Assembly (NCBI GenBank): GCA_020354045.1
Contig: CP070639.1
Location: 3,100,923-3,143,573 of the forward strand
Reading direction: 5' to 3'
Length of the DNA stretch: 42,651 nucleotides
DNA from: Anaerolineales bacterium
GTDB lineage: Bacteria > Chloroflexota > Anaerolineae > Anaerolineales > UBA4823
Under the pieces are notes generated by a model. That model saw nothing but the letters and a program-made list of their open reading frames with translations. It made no database searches and was not told the DNA's origin. The position numbers and the translations under genes are program-made. Positions within the stretch are counted from its first letter, which is position 1, and each line of letters opens with the position of its first letter. This document shows positions 17,942 through 25,443 of the stretch, in pieces.

Positions 17942-18487
17942 TCAGGATCGATTCATCAGTTTGAAGGGTATATTCAGCAAGCGTTTTAACAAGCGTTGCT
18001 TGGGAGTAGGTTTATCTACCCCTTCTAATCCAGCTTGCATTGTCCCTAAAGCTTCAATCTGCCTGCCTGTTCGTAATTGCAGCGCTGAAAGTGAACGCAT
18101 TACATGCACCCGTAATTCAGTTTCCCCAGCATGGCGAAGCAAATCGGCGGATTGCATATAAGCATCCACCGCCTCTTCTGTGCGGTTTAAAGCTTCCAGG
18201 GCTGCGCCCAGATTGCCCAAGGCCATTCCCTGACGCCGAAGATCACCCGCTTTCGCGAATAACTCTATAGTGCCTTCCACCACTTGTAAAGCTGATTCAG
18301 CCTCTCCAGCTTGTAAAAATGCCACACAGCTGTTGTTCTTCATCTCATAAGCCATCAATTCATCACCACTGCTTAAATACGCCTGTGCAGCTACTTCAAA
18401 AGCATGCGCGGACTCCAAAAAATCGCCCATATCGTACGATTTTTTAGCTTCAGACACAAGCTGGTCGGGTGAGACCGTCTCACTCAT
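17942..18487 (-). CDS. TPR-repeat protein
   Basis: This 181-residue, all-helical protein has about four tetratricopeptide-like units. They are recognisable by alternating small and aromatic positions such as AKKSYDMGDFLESAHAFE and MALGNLGAALEALNRTEEA. There is no signal peptide or catalytic motif, so it is probably a cytoplasmic protein-binding scaffold. A TTG at 18502 would add five residues. ATG 18487 is preferred because GAGGTG sits four bases upstream. It starts 49 bp after the double-HTH regulator on the same strand, and the pair may be co-transcribed. That suggests regulator-plus-sensor cooperation, which is inference. Confidence 0.82.
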   Translation of the reverse strand: MSETVSPDQLVSEAKKSYDMGDFLESAHAFEVAAQAYLSSGDELMAYEMKNNSCVAFLQAGEAESALQVVEGTIELFAKAGDLRRQGMALGNLGAALEALNRTEEAVDAYMQSADLLRHAGETELRVHVMRSLSALQLRTGRQIEALGTMQAGLEGVDKPTPKQRLLKRLLNIPFKLMNRS

Positions 18488-18536
18488 GATCACCTCTTTC
18501 AAATGCCTTGGTTATAAATTCACAGATCATTTTATA

Positions 18537-19214
18537 TCACAAGGTTATTTCTAAAATACCCTCACCAACCGCGCGCAGCTTGTCTACACTCATTTCACTT
18601 AAGCGTTGGGCCAATTCAATATAAGGTTGGTTGATGGGTTTGGACACAAAGGATTGGATCTCGGAGGGTAGATCAAGAAACACCTTAACTGCACGCTGTT
18701 GTTCAGCCCAGACACCCACAGGACCATGCTGGTCTTGAAAGTCCTGGATCGAGCGATTTAACATCGGGCTCAAGGCTTCCAGCTCAGGAAGAGATATGGG
18801 TAGTTCTCCTTTCTCAATGCCTTCCATTTGATCCTCTTTTATATTAAGCGCTTCCGCCACCTCTCTCAGGGAAATATTCGCCTCAGTCCTCGCCTTTCGA
18901 AGCAAAGTTCCAATCATCCGCTGGCGGAGGCCTATCAAATGTTCGATGTCCAACTTTGCAACTGATGCCTCGCTTTCCGAGATGATTTTCTCTCCCCAAA
19001 AATGATCCACTGGCATCTGTAAGTATAATGCCAGCCCTTCTATCTCTGGTAATGAAGGGGATTTGGTCCCTAACTCATATTCTTGAAAATCATCCGGCTT
19101 GACGCCGATAGCCTGGGAACATTCATCTAGGCTCTTACCCAGTGTATGGCGTGCATCTCGTATCAATACCCCTAATTTCTTCGCCCGGATCTTGGTTCTT
19201 ATAGGATTGTGCAT
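18537..19214 (-). CDS. Transcriptional regulator with two XRE-type HTH domains
   Basis: The protein has 225 residues. Two helix-turn-helix domains of the Cro/C1 (XRE) type lie in tandem: the first near 15-70 (LGVLIRDARHTLGKSLDECS, then YELGTKSPSLPEIEGLALYL), the second near 98-150 (LLRKARTEANISLREVAEAL, then IEKGELPISLPELEALS). The remaining 70 residues are helical and probably dimerise. A protein with two HTH units can bind an extended or asymmetric site. ATG 19214 has AAGGTG five bases upstream. An extended -10 TGCTATAAT lies at about 19266-19274 on this strand, giving a leader of about 45 nt. A TPR protein follows in the same direction. Confidence 0.88.
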   Translation of the reverse strand: MHNPIRTKIRAKKLGVLIRDARHTLGKSLDECSQAIGVKPDDFQEYELGTKSPSLPEIEGLALYLQMPVDHFWGEKIISESEASVAKLDIEHLIGLRQRMIGTLLRKARTEANISLREVAEALNIKEDQMEGIEKGELPISLPELEALSPMLNRSIQDFQDQHGPVGVWAEQQRAVKVFLDLPSEIQSFVSKPINQPYIELAQRLSEMSVDKLRAVGEGILEITL

Positions 19215-19265
19215 TACGTCACCTTATGGTTATGTTTTTCTAATTACTAGTTAAAACTCGTTGCC

Positions 19266-19274
19266 ATTATAGCA
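19266..19274 (-). promoter_or_regulatory. Extended -10 promoter for the double-HTH regulator
   Basis: Read on the minus strand, TGCTATAAT matches an extended -10 element (TGn plus a perfect TATAAT). There is no clear -35 hexamer, as is usual for extended -10 promoters. The predicted start is near 19259. The leader contains ACTAGT within AACTAGTAATTAG, a possible autoregulatory site. Confidence 0.45.
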
Positions 19275-19323
19275 AACTAACCACCACAATACGCGATAAT
19301 ATCGCCGGATACTTCGGGTTTAC

Positions 19324-19350
19324 TGAGACGGGTTTGTCCCAAATGTCTCA
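19324..19350 (-). terminator. Hairpin just after the response regulator stop
   Basis: TGAGACGGG (19324-19332) pairs with CCC (19338-19340) and GTCTCA (19345-19350), with a 4-nt bulge and a 5-nt loop. It starts 11 bp downstream of the regulator stop codon. No T-tract follows on the minus strand, so it may be a 3'-end stabiliser or a Rho-assisted stop rather than an intrinsic terminator. Confidence 0.35.
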
Positions 19351-19361
19351 AATGAAGTTAG

Positions 19362-20054
19362 CTAATCCGTTACCGGTGGCATTGTATAACCCAATCCGGA
19401 ACGTGTCACGATATGCTGAGGGTTCTTCGGATCATCCTCCAATTTTTGACGGAGTCTGGAGATGCTCACCCAGAGAATTTCCTTATCGTCGCGATACTCA
19501 GGCCCCCATACATTCGTGAGAAGCTGCTCAGAGCTAAGCACCTGCCCCAGATTATGAGCAAACTGTAGCAGCAGTCGATATTCTGTTGCCGAAAGAAAAA
19601 CCGTACGATCATTTCGGAAAACTTCTGCGCGGGCAAAGTCTATTTTTAGATTGCCATGGGTAAAAACTGATTGCTGGATATGGCTACCAGTAATTTGAGC
19701 CCGACGTAGCACGGCGCGCACACGAGCGAGCAACTCTGTAGCAGAAAACGGTTTGACAATGTAATCATCCGCGCCCAGGTCAAGACCGCGCACACGAGCT
19801 CCTTCTTCCCCTCTGGCTGTTACCATGATGATAGGCACATTCGAAAATTCTCGTATACGTTCGCAGGCGGCAAAACCATCTAAAACTGGCATCATGATAT
19901 CTAACAACACTAGCTCTGGTTTTTGTGCAGCGACTCTATCAACCGCCTCTTGACCATTGGTTGCCTTCATTACCTGGTAACCATCCGATGCCAGGTTAGC
20001 TTCCATCAGTCGTAGATAACGGGGCTCATCGTCAACAATTAGGATCTTAGTCAT
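19362..20054 (-). CDS. OmpR/PhoB-family response regulator
   Basis: This 230-residue regulator has a canonical receiver domain: acidic pocket VDDE (8-10), phospho-acceptor Asp52 in LLDIMMP, Thr79 in IIMVTARG and Lys101 in IVKPF. It also has a C-terminal winged-helix DNA-binding domain of the OmpR type (LSATEYRLLLQFAHNLGQVL and VSISRLRQKLEDDP). All residues needed for phosphotransfer are present. Its ATG overlaps the stop of the upstream histidine kinase by one base (TAATG), so it is translationally coupled and is that kinase's expected partner. PhoB-like proteins bind direct repeats. Confidence 0.95.
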   Translation of the reverse strand: MTKILIVDDEPRYLRLMEANLASDGYQVMKATNGQEAVDRVAAQKPELVLLDIMMPVLDGFAACERIREFSNVPIIMVTARGEEGARVRGLDLGADDYIVKPFSATELLARVRAVLRRAQITGSHIQQSVFTHGNLKIDFARAEVFRNDRTVFLSATEYRLLLQFAHNLGQVLSSEQLLTNVWGPEYRDDKEILWVSISRLRQKLEDDPKNPQHIVTRSGLGYTMPPVTD

Positions 20055-21325
20055 TAGCTACTCTCCCTGAACGAAATTTGGTTTTCTTCTTCATTTCTTT
20101 GAAAGGGTAAATGAATATGGAACTTCGTGCCTTGATTAACCTGTGACTCCACGCTGATGTCACCTCCATGTGCGCGAACAATTTGGCGGCAGATAAATAA
20201 CCCAAGGCCAGTACCACGCACCGTGGTTTCATTTGAAGGAACACGGTAAAAACGTTTGAATAGGCTCTTGAGATGATCTTCAGCGATACCAGGACCACTA
20301 TCTTCTACAATCACATGCGCTTGATCTTGATCTGCCAATAAAGTAATTGTAACTACCTCTCCAGGAGCGTATTTCGCTGCATTAATAAGTAAATTATCAA
20401 ATACTTGTGCCATCCTGGCAGGATCAATTGGGACTCTGAGATTGTCCGTTTTTAATTTCAATTCAATCTTCTGATTTTCGCTCCTTGAACGAGCTCGCAT
20501 AGAAATATCTCGCAGGAAGGTGTCCAGGCGAACAGTTTGATAGCTCATCCTTAAAGTGCCAGCTTGAAGACGGGAAGAATCCATCAAATTATCAATCAAC
20601 TCATGCAAGCGGTCAGCCTCCTCATCGATAATCGTCAGAAATTCTGCTCTTGCTGTATCGTCCCAGGTGGTATCATCCCGCAATAAGGTGGTTGCATAAC
20701 CTTTGATGAACCCTAGGGGGGTCAGTAGCTCATGTGAAATTGTGGCTATAAAATCTTCTTGCAGACGGTCTAATCGCCTTTCCGCTTCCAAACTGGCAAT
20801 TTTTTGTACAAGCTGGTCACGCTCCAGTAATTGTGTCACATGGCTTCCAATGAACTCCGCCAGCCGAATTTGATCAGGTTTGTACGAAGGACCCCCAAAC
20901 CGGATGAAAACCAGGGCACTGCGTTCTTCTGTACCTGAGTTGAGCGGTAGACCAAGGGAGATACGCAGGCGTGTCCGATCTTCCAGGTTTTCTGCTTCTT
21001 CAGTCTTAAGAACAACTTGATTCTTCTGGATAACCTCAAGAGCAGTCGTCTCACCCCACACAAGTCCAGCTTCTTGAGAGCGTCCTCGCCCAATCGCTCG
21101 AGCATAAATGGGTATAAAATCATCCTCGCTTTTCACCTGGTAAAGAACCATATTATCAAAGATAAAAACCGGGCGAGCCAGGCGGATAATCTCATCTAGG
21201 GCATCGTCCGTATTTACCGCCTGGGCGACCGCCCGGCTGATTGAATAGACAGCCTCAAGCTCTTGCGGGCGTAGCACCGCCGGGCTAGTACCATTTTCTA
21301 ATATAACTTCCCGATTCTTGTGCAT
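20054..21325 (-). CDS. Soluble GAF-domain histidine kinase
   Basis: The protein has 423 residues and no transmembrane segment. Residues about 20-175 form a GAF-like sensor region. HisKA follows with the phosphorylated His198 in ATISHELLTP, and then the ATPase domain with N-box NLLINAAKYAP, G1 DSGPGI, F-box FKRFYRV and G2 GTGLGL. The open frame extends to 21406 inside the preceding kinase gene. ATG 21325 is preferred because it lies one base after that gene's TGA. It overlaps the response regulator by one base, so kinase 1, kinase 2 and regulator form one operon. It probably senses a cytoplasmic ligand or redox state through GAF; the signal is unknown. Confidence 0.92.
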   Translation of the reverse strand: MHKNREVILENGTSPAVLRPQELEAVYSISRAVAQAVNTDDALDEIIRLARPVFIFDNMVLYQVKSEDDFIPIYARAIGRGRSQEAGLVWGETTALEVIQKNQVVLKTEEAENLEDRTRLRISLGLPLNSGTEERSALVFIRFGGPSYKPDQIRLAEFIGSHVTQLLERDQLVQKIASLEAERRLDRLQEDFIATISHELLTPLGFIKGYATTLLRDDTTWDDTARAEFLTIIDEEADRLHELIDNLMDSSRLQAGTLRMSYQTVRLDTFLRDISMRARSRSENQKIELKLKTDNLRVPIDPARMAQVFDNLLINAAKYAPGEVVTITLLADQDQAHVIVEDSGPGIAEDHLKSLFKRFYRVPSNETTVRGTGLGLFICRQIVRAHGGDISVESQVNQGTKFHIHLPFQRNEEENQISFRESS

Positions 21326-21326
21326 A

Positions 21327-22457
21327 TCAGGCCTGGGGCAGTGAAAAACTAAAGCTTGAACCTTTTCCAGCTTGCGATCGAACGACCATGGCACTCCCAT
21401 GTGCATCTAAGATACGGTGAGATAGTGCCAGACCAAGACCAGTTCCACCATATCTGCGCGTGGTAGAGCCATCTAATTGATGGAAAACTTCGAAGATATC
21501 GTTTAGCTTCTCTTCGGGTATACCTATTCCATTATCGGTAACAGTTATTGACACAAAGCGGTCCTTATAATCTGCGTTGATTTGGACATGCCCGCCATTT
21601 GGAGTAAATTTTATCGCGTTATCCAACATTTGAGCGATCACCCAGCTGATTTTTTCCCCATCGCATAAAACAGCCGGCAGCTCATTATTAATCGTAGTAA
21701 AGACTTGGATACCTGCGGACTTGGCTTTAAAAATGGCTGCATGCACAATTTGATGTATCAGATCCGGAAAATCTAACAGGGCTAGGTTAAGTTTTAATTC
21801 CCCGCGAGAGGCTAATGAAAATTGAATCAAATCTTCAATCAGTTTTTCCAATCTTTTTTCAGCCTTGAGGATAACCTGCAAAGTGTCAAGTTGGTCGGAT
21901 TTTAACTCTCCGAGACCCCCATCTACCATGATTTCAAGGTAGCCCTTGATTTGGGTTAAAGGCGTACGCAACTCATGCGATATATTGGCGATAAAGTTTG
22001 CCTTTAACTGGTTGAGTTCGGATAGCTTGGCAATTGCATTGCGTAGATCACGCGTTCGTTCTTGCACTCGATCTTCAAGTTCACGGTTTGCACGTTGTAA
22101 TGCTGATTGAAGTTGCAAGATTTGTTCCGTAACTGCCACATCCAAAGTATCTCGATCGATAATACCTAAGTGAAGTAGTGCTTGCCCAAGTAACATCGAC
22201 TCACCGGCTTCTAATGTCTGCCGCTGAAAATTCAAAGCATGGTCCAATTGATCCGTGGTTAGCTTACCTTTTTCAACCAGGTATTCACCTATTTTGGGAA
22301 CCAGCACCTCCGGTGTCATGGGTGTTCCACCTGGGAGCTTGATCTCTCGTTCAGCCAGCGCCGCGGCAATGGCTAAATCTACACCGCAGTTATGACAATA
22401 CCGTGCCTGTGCATCAACTACCAAACCACATTGAGGGCAGGTTATATGTGTTTCCAT
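21327..22457 (-). CDS. Histidine kinase with N-terminal zinc ribbon and MshEN-like region
   Basis: This is a soluble kinase of about 376 residues. An N-terminal zinc ribbon has CPQC (7-10) and CHNC (21-24). Residues about 50-115 (IGEYLVEKGKLTTDQLDHAL and LGQALLHLGIIDRDTL) resemble the MshEN/type II secretion ATPase N-terminal domain, which binds c-di-GMP in some proteins. A coiled coil leads into HisKA with His161 (ANISHELRTP) and an ATPase domain with DNAIKFTPNGG, DNGIGIPEE and GTGLGLALS. ATG 22457 places the zinc ribbon at the N-terminus, but an in-frame ATG at 22526 would add 23 residues; neither has a strong Shine-Dalgarno. It is first in the operon with the GAF kinase and the regulator. 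Confidence 0.88.
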   Translation of the reverse strand: METHITCPQCGLVVDAQARYCHNCGVDLAIAAALAEREIKLPGGTPMTPEVLVPKIGEYLVEKGKLTTDQLDHALNFQRQTLEAGESMLLGQALLHLGIIDRDTLDVAVTEQILQLQSALQRANRELEDRVQERTRDLRNAIAKLSELNQLKANFIANISHELRTPLTQIKGYLEIMVDGGLGELKSDQLDTLQVILKAEKRLEKLIEDLIQFSLASRGELKLNLALLDFPDLIHQIVHAAIFKAKSAGIQVFTTINNELPAVLCDGEKISWVIAQMLDNAIKFTPNGGHVQINADYKDRFVSITVTDNGIGIPEEKLNDIFEVFHQLDGSTTRRYGGTGLGLALSHRILDAHGSAMVVRSQAGKGSSFSFSLPQA

Positions 22458-22626
22458 CAACCGTGATCTAATTTCCTTGCCTTGCCTATTATCGTATCCC
22501 AATTGGTTTTTGATCAAATTGCGCATTCCATTCGATATGCAGGTTGAATGACTTCAAAAAGCGAATAAGTCATGCATTTTATCCATATCCTCAATATCTA
22601 ATGTACAACGCCTATAAGTATACACA

Positions 22627-22679
22627 ACCTTACAAATCCTCAAAGCCCTGGAACCTACCCTGTAAAGTGTTTGTAAGGT
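22627..22679. promoter_or_regulatory. 10-bp inverted repeat between kinase operon and divergent receiver
   Basis: ACCTTACAAA (22627-22636) and TTTGTAAGGT (22670-22679) are perfect inverted copies 33 bp apart. A related CTGTAAAG lies between them at about 22660. They sit in the divergent gap between the kinase operon (minus) and the receiver gene (plus), a good place for a shared operator. The OmpR-type regulator encoded in the operon is a candidate binder by inference. Confidence 0.45.
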
Positions 22680-22719
22680 AAACATCTTGGGAATTAATGC
22701 ATAATTGGAACAAGTTTCT

Positions 22720-23208
22720 ATGGGAGGCAATCAGCAGCGTTTGACTGCATTCCACAACGCAAAGATAACAATGAGAAAAAAATCAGTAGATAATTCAATT
22801 CCATCCCGAGTGCTGTTGATTGACGACGACGATTCAATGGTCGAAATGCTACTCCAGATTTTGGAACCTGAACTGTTTCAAGTGGTTACAGCCGATAATA
22901 GCCTTAAGGGCATTGAGACCGTACAAAAGTTCTTTCCAGATGTGGTCATTATCAATTTGCTTATGCCTGATATGAGCGGATGGGAAATATGCAAAACGAT
23001 AAGAGACTTCAGTCAAGTTCCCATTTTGGTGCTCTCAGCCATCAGCAAACCTGGCATGGTATCCAAAGCACTTGATGAGGGTGCAGATGATTACCTGATC
23101 AAACCTGTAACCAGCAGTGTATTGATTGCACATGTTAAACGGTTGGCGCGGCGTGCACGTGCCAAAAATGATCCAGACAATCCCAATATAGTTTATTGCG
23201 AGGCTTAA
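22720..23208 (+). CDS. Stand-alone receiver domain with Asn at the phospho-acceptor site
   Basis: This CheY-like protein of about 162 residues has no output domain. The acidic pocket (LIDDDDSM), the Ser/Thr of beta-4 (LVLSAIS), and the Lys of beta-5 (LIKPV) are all present. The phospho-acceptor in IINLLMPDMSG is Asn (AAT at 22954-22956) where Asp is expected. It is therefore a pseudo-receiver that cannot take phosphate in the normal way and may act constitutively or by protein contact. The start is uncertain: TTG 22705, ATG 22720, TTG 22741 and ATG 22771 are all in frame. The domain itself starts near 22801. It is divergent from a two-kinase operon and is followed by a hairpin terminator. Confidence 0.88.
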   Translation: MGGNQQRLTAFHNAKITMRKKSVDNSIPSRVLLIDDDDSMVEMLLQILEPELFQVVTADNSLKGIETVQKFFPDVVIINLLMPDMSGWEICKTIRDFSQVPILVLSAISKPGMVSKALDEGADDYLIKPVTSSVLIAHVKRLARRARAKNDPDNPNIVYCEA

Positions 23209-23233
23209 AACGAATATAGCCAATATTAACTGA

Positions 23234-23270
23234 CCAGTCGCCCCAATTATGGGGCGACTGGCTTACATTT
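23234..23270 (+). terminator. Hairpin terminator after the receiver gene
   Basis: CCAGTCGCCCC (23234-23244) pairs perfectly with GGGGCGACTGG (23251-23261) around a 6-nt loop. The following bases are T-rich but interrupted (CTTACATTTTAT). The stem is strong and lies 25 bp after the stop codon. Confidence 0.7.
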
Positions 23271-23372
23271 TATATCTTACTTCGTTCTGAATTGCACGAA
23301 ACTACCACAAGCCCTTCTCCATAAGTCCCAACATCGTGTAAAATTAGTGAAATTTTTAACGGAGGCTGTAGC

Positions 23373-23669
23373 GTGCAAACCTGTTCACTATGTCATACTC
23401 AATCCCCTGATACTACGAGCGTGTGTGATAACTGCCAGGCAGATTTAAAAGAGCATTCAGTCACTGCAGTAGCCCGTAAACGTTTGCAGACGCACCCTCG
23501 CGTTCGCAATGTTCGCCTGGTTGTGGCACATGATTGCTGTCCCGCCTGTTATGAAGCAGAGGGTACGTACACAAAAGACCAGGTTCCCACTTTACCTATT
23601 GAAGGTTGCTCACACCCAAATGGTTGTCGCTGCTTCTATGAACCAATGCTGACCGATATCTATCCGTAA
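23373..23669 (+). CDS. Small Cys-rich protein, unknown function
   Basis: This 98-residue protein has ten cysteines. CSLCHTQ (4-7) and CDNC pairs at the N-terminus look like a zinc ribbon. A second cluster, CCPACYEAEGTY and CSHPNGCRCFY, resembles a short conserved module seen near the ends of some phage-head or ADP-ribosylation-associated proteins, but I cannot name it with confidence. The start is GTG (23373), supported by GGAGG seven bases upstream. The gene is monocistronic, faces the nucleotidyltransferase gene and has no membrane segment. It probably binds zinc, but nothing more can be read from it. Confidence 0.7.
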   Translation: MQTCSLCHTQSPDTTSVCDNCQADLKEHSVTAVARKRLQTHPRVRNVRLVVAHDCCPACYEAEGTYTKDQVPTLPIEGCSHPNGCRCFYEPMLTDIYP

Positions 23670-23751
23670 ATCCATTATTCATAATGAAAAGCAACTCGCT
23701 TAAGGTTGGCATAGTTGCAGAGGTTTTGATTGCCTCCGCTAGTTTTACTAC

Positions 23752-25251
23752 TCAGGATTTAGGTTTTTCCCGCTCGAGCCAGCACCTTGCATACTCCAGC
23801 GCTTCTTCAAATGTATCCACCTCCCCAATTGCCTGCGCCTCCCTTACAGCTTCCAACACTCTACCTACAATAGGTCCCGGTTCTATCTGAAAGGTCTCAA
23901 TAATATGGCTTCCACGCAGTAGGTCAGGTGGTGAGACATAATTTTCTTGTTTCTCCCACCATGCTTCCAAAAGTTGGCGGATCACATGTACATGTTGGCT
24001 CCAATAATCTTGCGCGATAGTGGTGCCATATGTAGCCAGGGTATCTGCCATTGATAAAAGACAAACATCAACTCCAGCTTGTTCCAGGTCACGAAAATAC
24101 CTATAAATAGCCTTGCGTGAAGGATCCTTCTTTGTCTGGCTTAGTTGTATTGGTCGCATATGGGCACCCACAATACGCTCAAGCCGATCTACTTCCTCGG
24201 AGCTTAGGTGCAACGCCCGCCCACGTTTCTTCACCAGTCTGCTGCTCTCTGCTTCGTGGCCAAGGTAGCGTATCCGACCCTGCTCATCGACCTGCTGGCA
24301 AGCAAACTTGCCAGCATCATGGTAAAGAGCAGCCAGGAACAGCAATGCTCGGATTTGGCGATCTGGTGTAACTCGCTCACATAAATGAGCGGATATCTCT
24401 TCCCGGTAACGCCCCAGCTGTATCGAAACCAATCCCATCATCAGGTTTGCCGCCGAGTCCGGACGGTAATCATTGGATAGAACATCCAGCACAATCTCTA
24501 ACTTTGCCAAAGTATCGAGTGTATGTGACCAAGCTTCCCGGACATGTGGAGGGGATTGGGATAAACCCTTTAGTTGTTGTAATTCTGGCAGAATCTGTTG
24601 TAAAGCACCCAACATATCAAGGGCTCGTATTGCCGTGGCGGGTTGCGGACCAGCCAAAATTTGGATTAGTTCATCGCGCAACCTTTCTGGGGATACAAGC
24701 TCCAGGCGATTCACAGCCTCTCGCATTTGCCTCTGAGTATCGGGTGTTATCCTGTAATTTAGCGCCGCTGCCAGTCGCACACCGCGTAATATTCTGAGGG
24801 GATCATCCACAAATGCAGATGCTGAGCTCGAGCGAAGTATTTTTTTGTGTAAATCCGCCAGCCCACCTAATGGATCCAACAAGGAATCAGGCTCACCTAC
24901 TTCGATCGCCAGCGAGTTAATGGTGAAATCCCGACTGCGCAAATCGGTCTCCAAATCGGGACCGCGTAACAAAACAAAATCTAAGAAGAAACGGCTGCCA
25001 TCATTTTCAACCAGGACTACCCGTGCTGTTTGACGCGTCTCATCTAAGGGATAATACGCCGCTCCGAGAAGATTTGCTACCTGCCTCCCTGTTTCAAGCG
25101 AACCTGCATGAACGGCAAAGTCATAGTCTTTGCAATCTCGCCCCAAGATTTTATCGCGCACCGCTCCCCCAACCAAGTATATAGGTTTATCGGATGGTAG
25201 TGCAGGTTTAATCTGCTCTAATATGTTTGAAAAGGTGAGTTGTTTTTCCAT
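23752..25251 (-). CDS. tRNA nucleotidyltransferase / poly(A) polymerase family with HD domain
   Basis: This is a 499-residue class II nucleotidyltransferase. The N-terminal head has VGGAVRD (26-32), the metal-binding DYDFAV pair, RDFTINSLA and DDPLRILRGVR, then the neck motif ERLRDEL. A C-terminal HD phosphohydrolase-like domain has YHDAGK and GHEAES. Proteins of this layout add CCA, or only A, to tRNA 3' ends, or act as poly(A) polymerase; the exact specificity cannot be read by eye. It is the last gene of the tdk-hpt run, starting 21 bp after the small DUF5678-like gene. No Shine-Dalgarno is visible at ATG 25251. Confidence 0.9.
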   Translation of the reverse strand: MEKQLTFSNILEQIKPALPSDKPIYLVGGAVRDKILGRDCKDYDFAVHAGSLETGRQVANLLGAAYYPLDETRQTARVVLVENDGSRFFLDFVLLRGPDLETDLRSRDFTINSLAIEVGEPDSLLDPLGGLADLHKKILRSSSASAFVDDPLRILRGVRLAAALNYRITPDTQRQMREAVNRLELVSPERLRDELIQILAGPQPATAIRALDMLGALQQILPELQQLKGLSQSPPHVREAWSHTLDTLAKLEIVLDVLSNDYRPDSAANLMMGLVSIQLGRYREEISAHLCERVTPDRQIRALLFLAALYHDAGKFACQQVDEQGRIRYLGHEAESSRLVKKRGRALHLSSEEVDRLERIVGAHMRPIQLSQTKKDPSRKAIYRYFRDLEQAGVDVCLLSMADTLATYGTTIAQDYWSQHVHVIRQLLEAWWEKQENYVSPPDLLRGSHIIETFQIEPGPIVGRVLEAVREAQAIGEVDTFEEALEYARCWLEREKPKS

Positions 25252-25272
25252 TGGAACAAAATAAACTTTAGG

Positions 25273-25440
25273 CTATTCCTTGGACCAACCAGATTTGGCA
25301 GCCCTTAATGCCTGCTCAGGAGTGCCTCCTTGAGCAATGATCTTATCTCCGAGGTAATCAATCCAGCAACCAGCATAGGCGCGCATCCCTTCAAGTGTAG
25401 GTGGGAACCTGTCTGTCGATTTTTCTGCGGACTCAGCCAC
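25273..25440 (-). CDS. Small DUF5678-like protein
   Basis: This 55-residue frame runs from GTG 25440 to TAG 25273. The segment from residue 21 (AYAGCWIDYLGDKIIAQGGT) followed by PEQALRAAK matches the short pattern of DUF5678-type proteins: Y-x-G-x-W-[IV] ... [IV]-[IV]-A-x-G then a helix with EAL and A. It begins three bases after the hpt stop and is in the same frame, so a relic fusion or readthrough is conceivable, but a separate coupled gene is simpler. It is followed by the nucleotidyltransferase gene 21 bp later. Function is unknown. The clean frame and family-like pattern support it more than the start, which lacks a Shine-Dalgarno. Confidence 0.6.
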   Translation of the reverse strand: MAESAEKSTDRFPPTLEGMRAYAGCWIDYLGDKIIAQGGTPEQALRAAKSGWSKE

Positions 25441-25443
25441 AGT

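Noticed and set aside
21327..21406. N-terminal extension of the GAF kinase frame
   Set aside because: It overlaps the upstream kinase's ATPase end; ATG 21325 follows that stop by one base.
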